Origin: Candidatus Nitrosopumilus sp.
GTDB taxonomy: Archaea; Thermoproteota; Nitrososphaeria; Nitrososphaerales; Nitrosopumilaceae
Length of the DNA: 9,462 bases
Reading direction: 5' to 3'
Assembly (NCBI GenBank): GCA_029860565.1
Contig: JAOUAY010000038.1
Location: 1 to 9,462 of the forward strand
Part shown: piece by piece, positions 5,697 to 9,462 of the stretch
Layout: each line of letters opens with the position of its first letter
Position numbering within the stretch: the stretch's first letter is position 1
The notes under the pieces: generated by a model
The model's input: only the letters and a program-made list of their open reading frames with translations
Told to the model about the DNA's origin: nothing
Database searches by the model: none
Program-made: the position numbers and the translations under genes

Positions 5697-8600
5697 ATTC
5701 CAAATTTTATTTACTTTTACCAATAATTTTTACAACTATGTTAACTAGTAATGCATTTGCAGATGAACAAGTTCCAGCTTATGTAGCATTTGTTGAAGGA
5801 GATCCTTACTATTTCTCTGAAAGTGATTTTGGGTTAAAAATTCTAAAGTTTTTTGAAAGACCATTGACTCCTTATCTGGTACCTGGAAAAACATTTGAAC
5901 AATCCAGTATTTCAGAAATCTCTAAAGCATATCAAACTGCAACTCAAGATATTTCACAACAAGTTGTTGTAAATGACCTAGATAGAGCACAGGCAATTCG
6001 TGTGACTTTTTTTGGAGCAGAAATTGAATCTCCTCAAACTTTTACATCATTTCTAAAATTTGAACATCTTGAACAACAAAAAAACAATTACCCTACGGTG
6101 CCATACTATTTTGATAATGTTCAAGAGGGCTTTGCATTAGATTCATTGCCCAGCAAAGACAAACAATGGTTTTATGAAAATATTATAAGCAGAACAATCA
6201 ACACTGGATTAGATCCACTTCCTTATGATGTAGATATTGAAATTCTAACTGGAAATGGAGATGTACTGCAAACTTGGGAGTATCGAGAATGTGATTTGAT
6301 AGAATACTTTCCAATTTTAGATGAAAACTTGGGCAAGCTAAAGTTCATTGGAGAATTCTTATCTGAGATTCGAGAAGTGTCTCTTTTTTCCTGTGAAGGA
6401 TTTCATGTAGACTTTGAGATACAGCCTGCTAGAGAAAATTCCGAAAATCCAGTCAAAATGGCTAGTTTTGTGCCTAAAAATGAGGACAGGGCAACAAAAT
6501 TCCTTGTACAATTCTCAGGGGGCGATTTAGAAACTGAGGAAACGTTTTTCACATTTTCAAAGTTTGGTCCAGTAAAACAATTCTCGAATCTGCCAATTCT
6601 AATTCCAGGATATGAAATAGATAAAACTCCTCAATTTACTTTGGAGTCATTACCAAGTAAAGACAAAGAAAAATTCTATGAGTTTCTCAATAGATACATT
6701 TCTCCAACAAAGGCTCCTGAACCATTTGATGTTAAGATTCATCTGGTGACTGCTGATAGTTCAGTATTGCAATCTTGGTATTACAATGAATGTGATGCAA
6801 CAAACTATACAGCGTTTTTTGTAAACAATTTACTTCTCTACAAATTCAAGCAGACATTTGGTTCTGAAATCAGAGACAAGTCATATTATCAGTGCAAGGG
6901 TTTGGATTTTCATGTCTCAGATTCAATTGCACCCTTGACTGAAACTTTGGAACGAATTTCTATTCCTAGTAATGATGAGCGTGCTCAAGTATTTGTAGCA
7001 TCATTTCAGGGACCCGATATTTCACCCAAAAAAACAATCACATCATTTACTAGATTTTCTCCATTAACTAATGAAGAACTGCAAATAATGTTACCCAATG
7101 CTCCGTTTGGAGACAAGCCAAAGTTCTATTTTGAGTCAATACCTAATATTGATAATCAGTGGCTCTATGAATTGATTGGCAGATATGTCAATCTAGGTGC
7201 AATCCCAGAACCATTTGAGGTAGACATTGAAATTATTTCAGGTGACAAAACAACTTTACAAGTTTGGAGTTATGATCAATGCCACGTAATTGATTACAAA
7301 TCATTTTTAGAAGATAGTCTGATTACAAGAAAATTCTCCAAACTATTTGAAACAGAAATCCATGACAGAGTAATCTTTGAGTGTGATGGATTTTCCTTAG
7401 ATGGCACTCAAAAGGCCCCTGAAAATTCCCCCTCAAAGACTCTAGATTATGTGGATTTTGTGCCTGACAAAGACAATGCTGCTCAGAGATTTGTTCTAAC
7501 ACTCTCAGGAGGAGAAATTACAAAACCTCAATCATACTATACATTTGCAAAATTTGAACCGTTAATTGAAGAAAAATCCACTTCTCCTGCATTTCATCAG
7601 ATAAGCTCAGTTGGATTTTCATTAGAATCACTTCCAAGCAAAGACAAAAAGGAATTTTATGAATTAATCAGTGAATATGTAAATCTTGGAAAAGATCCTG
7701 AACCGTTTGATGCAACAATTGATCTTGTTACAGGAAATGGCAGTATTGTACAGTCATGGCAATACACAACATGTAATGCAATGGATTTTGATAACTATCT
7801 TCAAGACAATCTTTTGTTCTATACAATTAGTGGACAAAAAGGAGTCTCAGAGATTAGAGAAAAATCAATCTTTGAATGTTCTGGATTTTCTGTAAACTTT
7901 GAAACACAATCAAATGTTTTACAAGAATTACCTGATATCACTCCAAGCTATGAAGAGCGTGGAATACTTTATCTGATTACTGCATCAGATGGGGACATTA
8001 CAACACCAAAAACAACTGCATTAGTTTCAAAGTTTAGCACAAAAGATAGTTTTCGAGATGAACTAGATCAAGTATTGACATATAGTTCATTGAGGGGCTC
8101 AATTACTAATCAGGGTGATATTTCTTCTAAAGAACAATCTTTTAGTGGTGCACAATTTTATGGTGAATCACTTCCAAACAAATTTGCATCTGGTGGATAT
8201 GAATTTGTAGAAAAATACATCAATCCAGGTAAAACTCCAGAACCATTTGATATACGAGTAGATCTTGTTACTGGCGATGGCACAATTCTATATTCTGGGG
8301 ATTATTCTAAATGTGAAGGACAAACTTATGCCACTTACCTCAATGATAATGTAGTCTGGATAAAATTCCATCCGGCCATCAAATACGAGTTTAGAGACAG
8401 ATTTGAGATAGATTGTGCAGGAGTAGATGCATTAGTGATGCCTCAACAGAATTCAAGGTTTGGCTTGAATGAGGATTTTAAGAAAATTTCTCCTCTGACA
8501 CAACAAAAACTTGGAATCTCTTCTGAAGAAACTGTATGCAAAGAAAATTTTACTCTCATGACCAGACCGCCACTTAATTCTGCAGTATGCGTAGAAGATG

Positions 8601-9133
8601 ATCATGCATCAAAATTAGAAGACAGGGGATGGATGATTGTCAACAATCCTTCTTCTACATTGTCTCTGAAACTAAAACCTGTAATTCCATCAGATGATCA
8701 AAGGGCACAAAAGATAGTTGTTCATTTTCAAGGAACTGACATTGCTCCACTACAAACAATGACTACATTTTCTAAATTTTCTCCTATAGAGAAAGACAAT
8801 CTCCCATTTTTGATTCCTGATAATGCATTTGAGGAAAAAACTGCGATGTTTTATCTAGAGTCATTACCTAGCAGCGATAAAGAATGGTTCTATCAATTAC
8901 TTGAAAGATATGTAAATGCAGGAAAAATTCCTGAAGAGTTTGATGTTACAGTAGAAGTATTTTCTGGTGATGAAACGCTATTGCAAACTTGGGAATATAA
9001 CAAATGTGAACGAGAGAATTATGAATTGTATCTTGATGACAGTATTGTGTACTACAAATTCCATGAGAAATGGCAATCAGAACTAAAAGACAGAACAATT
9101 TTTGAATGTGCAGGTTTGAAATTTAATACATAA
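5693..9133 (+). CDS. Large exported protein with six tandem ~150-residue Cys-pair domains
   Basis: I do not recognise a named family. A signal peptide (residues 1-23, cleavage after A-F-A) is followed by a unique region (about 24-90) and six homologous domains. Starts are near residues 91, 257, 423, 586, 748 and 997. Each domain has a D-x-R-A-Q-like start, a strand with F-x-G, T-F-S-K-F-x-P, L-E-S-L-P-S-K-D-K, a helix to R-Y-V-N-x-G-K-x-P-E-P-F-D-V, V-T-G-D-G-x-x-L-Q-x-W-x-Y-x-x-C, Y-L-D-x-N, and E-I-R-D-R-x-I-F-E-C-x-G-F. The two cysteines are 34-35 residues apart in all six, which predicts one disulfide per domain. A separate module with Cys949 and Cys966 sits between domains 5 and 6. No membrane anchor or sorting signal is seen at the C-terminus. 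The ATGA overlap with the channel gene suggests translational coupling and joint function. Roles as a surface scaffold, adhesin or channel partner are guesses. Confidence 0.85.
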   Translation: MNSKFYLLLPIIFTTMLTSNAFADEQVPAYVAFVEGDPYYFSESDFGLKILKFFERPLTPYLVPGKTFEQSSISEISKAYQTATQDISQQVVVNDLDRAQAIRVTFFGAEIESPQTFTSFLKFEHLEQQKNNYPTVPYYFDNVQEGFALDSLPSKDKQWFYENIISRTINTGLDPLPYDVDIEILTGNGDVLQTWEYRECDLIEYFPILDENLGKLKFIGEFLSEIREVSLFSCEGFHVDFEIQPARENSENPVKMASFVPKNEDRATKFLVQFSGGDLETEETFFTFSKFGPVKQFSNLPILIPGYEIDKTPQFTLESLPSKDKEKFYEFLNRYISPTKAPEPFDVKIHLVTADSSVLQSWYYNECDATNYTAFFVNNLLLYKFKQTFGSEIRDKSYYQCKGLDFHVSDSIAPLTETLERISIPSNDERAQVFVASFQGPDISPKKTITSFTRFSPLTNEELQIMLPNAPFGDKPKFYFESIPNIDNQWLYELIGRYVNLGAIPEPFEVDIEIISGDKTTLQVWSYDQCHVIDYKSFLEDSLITRKFSKLFETEIHDRVIFECDGFSLDGTQKAPENSPSKTLDYVDFVPDKDNAAQRFVLTLSGGEITKPQSYYTFAKFEPLIEEKSTSPAFHQISSVGFSLESLPSKDKKEFYELISEYVNLGKDPEPFDATIDLVTGNGSIVQSWQYTTCNAMDFDNYLQDNLLFYTISGQKGVSEIREKSIFECSGFSVNFETQSNVLQELPDITPSYEERGILYLITASDGDITTPKTTALVSKFSTKDSFRDELDQVLTYSSLRGSITNQGDISSKEQSFSGAQFYGESLPNKFASGGYEFVEKYINPGKTPEPFDIRVDLVTGDGTILYSGDYSKCEGQTYATYLNDNVVWIKFHPAIKYEFRDRFEIDCAGVDALVMPQQNSRFGLNEDFKKISPLTQQKLGISSEETVCKENFTLMTRPPLNSAVCVEDDHASKLEDRGWMIVNNPSSTLSLKLKPVIPSDDQRAQKIVVHFQGTDIAPLQTMTTFSKFSPIEKDNLPFLIPDNAFEEKTAMFYLESLPSSDKEWFYQLLERYVNAGKIPEEFDVTVEVFSGDETLLQTWEYNKCERENYELYLDDSIVYYKFHEKWQSELKDRTIFECAGLKFNT
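5963..6412 (+). repeat. Domain copy 1 of 6 (residues 91-240)
   Basis: It has D-R-A-Q at 97-100, S-L-P-S-K-D-K-Q-W-F-Y-E at 151-162, and cysteines at 200 and 234. The P-E-P-F-D-V element has drifted to P-L-P-Y-D-V, and the R-Y-V-N element to R-T-I-N. Confidence 0.8.
6461..6913 (+). repeat. Domain copy 2 of 6 (residues 257-407)
   Basis: It has E-D-R-A-T at 264-268, T-F-S-K-F, L-E-S-L-P-S-K-D-K at 317-325, and A-P-E-P-F-D-V at 341-347. Cysteines are at 367 and 401. T-G-D-G has become T-A-D-S. Confidence 0.8.
6959..7402 (+). repeat. Domain copy 3 of 6 (residues 423-570)
   Basis: It has D-E-R-A-Q at 428-432, E-S-I-P-N-I-D-N in place of E-S-L-P-S-K-D-K, R-Y-V-N at 497-500 and P-E-P-F-E-V at 505-510. 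Cysteines are at 530 and 564. Confidence 0.8.
7448..7903 (+). repeat. Domain copy 4 of 6 (residues 586-737)
   Basis: It has L-E-S-L-P-S-K-D-K at 644-652, Y-V-N-L-G-K-D-P-E-P-F-D at 662-673 and V-T-G-N-G at 679-683. Cysteines are at 694 and 729, so the spacing is 35, one more than in the other copies. Confidence 0.8.
7934..8428 (+). repeat. Domain copy 5 of 6 (residues 748-912), divergent
   Basis: The N-terminal half is longer by about 15 residues between the K-F-S strand and E-S-L-P, and E-S-L-P-S-K-D-K is changed to E-S-L-P-N-K-F-A. The second half keeps Y-I-N-P-G-K-T-P-E-P-F-D and T-G-D-G-T. Cysteines are at 874 and 908. Confidence 0.75.
8474..8644 (+). other. Two-cysteine module inserted between domain copies 5 and 6
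   Basis: Residues 928-984 read S-P-L-T-Q-Q-K-L-G-I, then T-V-C-K-E-N-F-T-L-M, A-V-C-V (Cys949 and Cys966), and K-L-E-D-R-G-W. I recall a closely similar short element, ending in L-x-x-R-G-W, in many secreted thaumarchaeal proteins. It is not part of the repeated domain, since no other copy has it. Confidence 0.6.
8681..9127 (+). repeat. Domain copy 6 of 6 (residues 997-1145)
   Basis: This copy is close to the consensus: D-Q-R-A-Q at 1002-1006, T-F-S-K-F-S-P at 1025-1031, L-E-S-L-P-S-S-D-K at 1055-1063, and R-Y-V-N-A-G-K-I-P-E-E-F-D-V. Cysteines are at 1105 and 1139. The protein ends one residue after this domain. Confidence 0.8.
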
Positions 9134-9162
9134 TTTCATTATTATTTGCGTCCAATTTTATC
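9134..9162 (+). terminator. T-rich candidate terminator after the four-gene cluster
   Basis: The sequence right after the TAA has TTTCATTATTATTT followed by AATTTTATC, without a clear hairpin. Archaeal U-rich termination would fit here, and the next gene has its own promoter. Evidence is compositional only. Confidence 0.3.
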
Positions 9163-9216
9163 CCCAAGATGGTTCGGATTTACAGTGATTTTCATCTCTG
9201 AATTCTCTAAATTCCC

Positions 9217-9222
9217 TTAAAT
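9217..9222 (+). promoter_or_regulatory. TATA-like element for the gene at 9245
   Basis: TTAAAT is centred about 25 nt upstream of the GTG at 9245. No ribosome binding site is visible before the GTG, again fitting a leaderless mRNA. Confidence 0.4.
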
Positions 9223-9244
9223 CTAGTCATGGCCTACTTTTCCT

Positions 9245-9462
9245 GTGAAATTAATTATTTTTGTATTGATTTTTTTGATTATTTCAATGGGAATAACTCC
9301 CATAATCCCATCTAGTGATGCGGATTCTACAATTCCATCATCAAAATCAAATTCCGATAATGCATTTACTGCAGCCACATTTGCTCAAAAATACAAAGAT
9401 GTGTTGCCTGCCACAGGCAATAGAGTATCAGTTATCATAAAGGTTGCAGGAGAATCAGAGAG
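9245..9462 (+). CDS. Exported protein, N-terminal fragment (possible secreted protease propeptide)
   Basis: A reading frame from GTG at 9245 stays open to the window end (72 codons). It starts M-K-L-I-I-F-V-L-I-F-L-I-I-S-M-G-I-T, a clear signal peptide hydrophobic core, followed by P-S-S-D-A-D and a serine- and asparagine-rich linker. The last part, F-A-Q-K-Y-K-D-V-L-P-A-T-G and R-V-S-V-I-I-K-V-A-G-E, looks like the first strand of a small alpha/beta domain. Inhibitor-like propeptides of subtilisin-type proteases can begin this way, but too little is present to claim it. The ATG at 9229 is in another frame and stops after 28 codons, so the GTG is preferred. It is separated from the repeat-protein gene by 111 nt and has its own TATA-like element. 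Confidence 0.65.
   Translation, partial: MKLIIFVLIFLIISMGITPIIPSSDADSTIPSSKSNSDNAFTAATFAQKYKDVLPATGNRVSVIIKVAGESE

Noticed and set aside
5963..9127. Possible CRISPR or DNA-level tandem repeat in the large gene
   Set aside because: The repetition is at protein level. The nucleotide copies have diverged, periods are about 450-500 bp, and there are no short identical repeats with unique spacers.
1..9462. Search for tRNA, rRNA, insertion sequence ends or integration sites
   Set aside because: No cloverleaf-like gene, rRNA segment, transposase frame or flanking duplicated target sites could be recognised.

Overview
This AT-rich window almost certainly comes from an ammonia-oxidising archaeon (Nitrososphaerota/Thaumarchaeota, Nitrosopumilus-like). 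Three features suggest this. (1) The secreted sulfatase carries, just after its signal peptide, a short 'IPKWI-x-A-x-WWSEG-x-ISD-x-EF...LI-x-EG-x-I' module that I associate with exported thaumarchaeal proteins. (2) A second module I link to the same group ('C-K-E ... A-V-C-V ... L-E-D-R-G-W') sits inside the large repeat protein. (3) Several genes begin with GTG about 25 nt after a TATA-like element and have no Shine-Dalgarno sequence, which fits leaderless archaeal transcription. The assignment rests on recognition, not on a database search.

Layout. 1-109 (-): 5' end of a short-chain dehydrogenase. 110-469: divergent promoter region. 470-1006 (+): peptide methionine sulfoxide reductase MsrA. 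1020-1337 (-): a 105-residue unknown with a Cys-x-Cys-Ser-Pro-Pro motif, convergent with msrA. 1455-1730 (-): a 91-residue protein made of two tandem zinc-ribbon-like units. 1731-1949: divergent control region with two inverted repeats, each with 22 bp between arm centres. 1950-9133 (+): four genes in close succession. 9245-9462 (+): start of another exported protein, cut by the window edge.

The four-gene cluster is the main point of interest. It encodes, in order: an exported HAD-type phosphatase with an extra C-terminal 'FWKNN' domain; an exported formylglycine-type arylsulfatase; a minimal two-helix potassium channel with a cytoplasmic coiled coil; and an exported 1146-residue protein built from six copies of a roughly 150-residue domain that I do not recognise. 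Gaps are 23 nt, 28 nt and a 4-nt ATGA overlap, so co-transcription is likely, and the channel and repeat protein are probably translationally coupled. All four products are exported or in the membrane. A reasonable but unproven reading is a cell-surface system that removes sulfate and phosphate groups from organic esters, joined to an ion channel and a large disulfide-bearing surface or scaffold protein.

I see no rRNA, tRNA, CRISPR array, insertion sequence or broken gene in the window.
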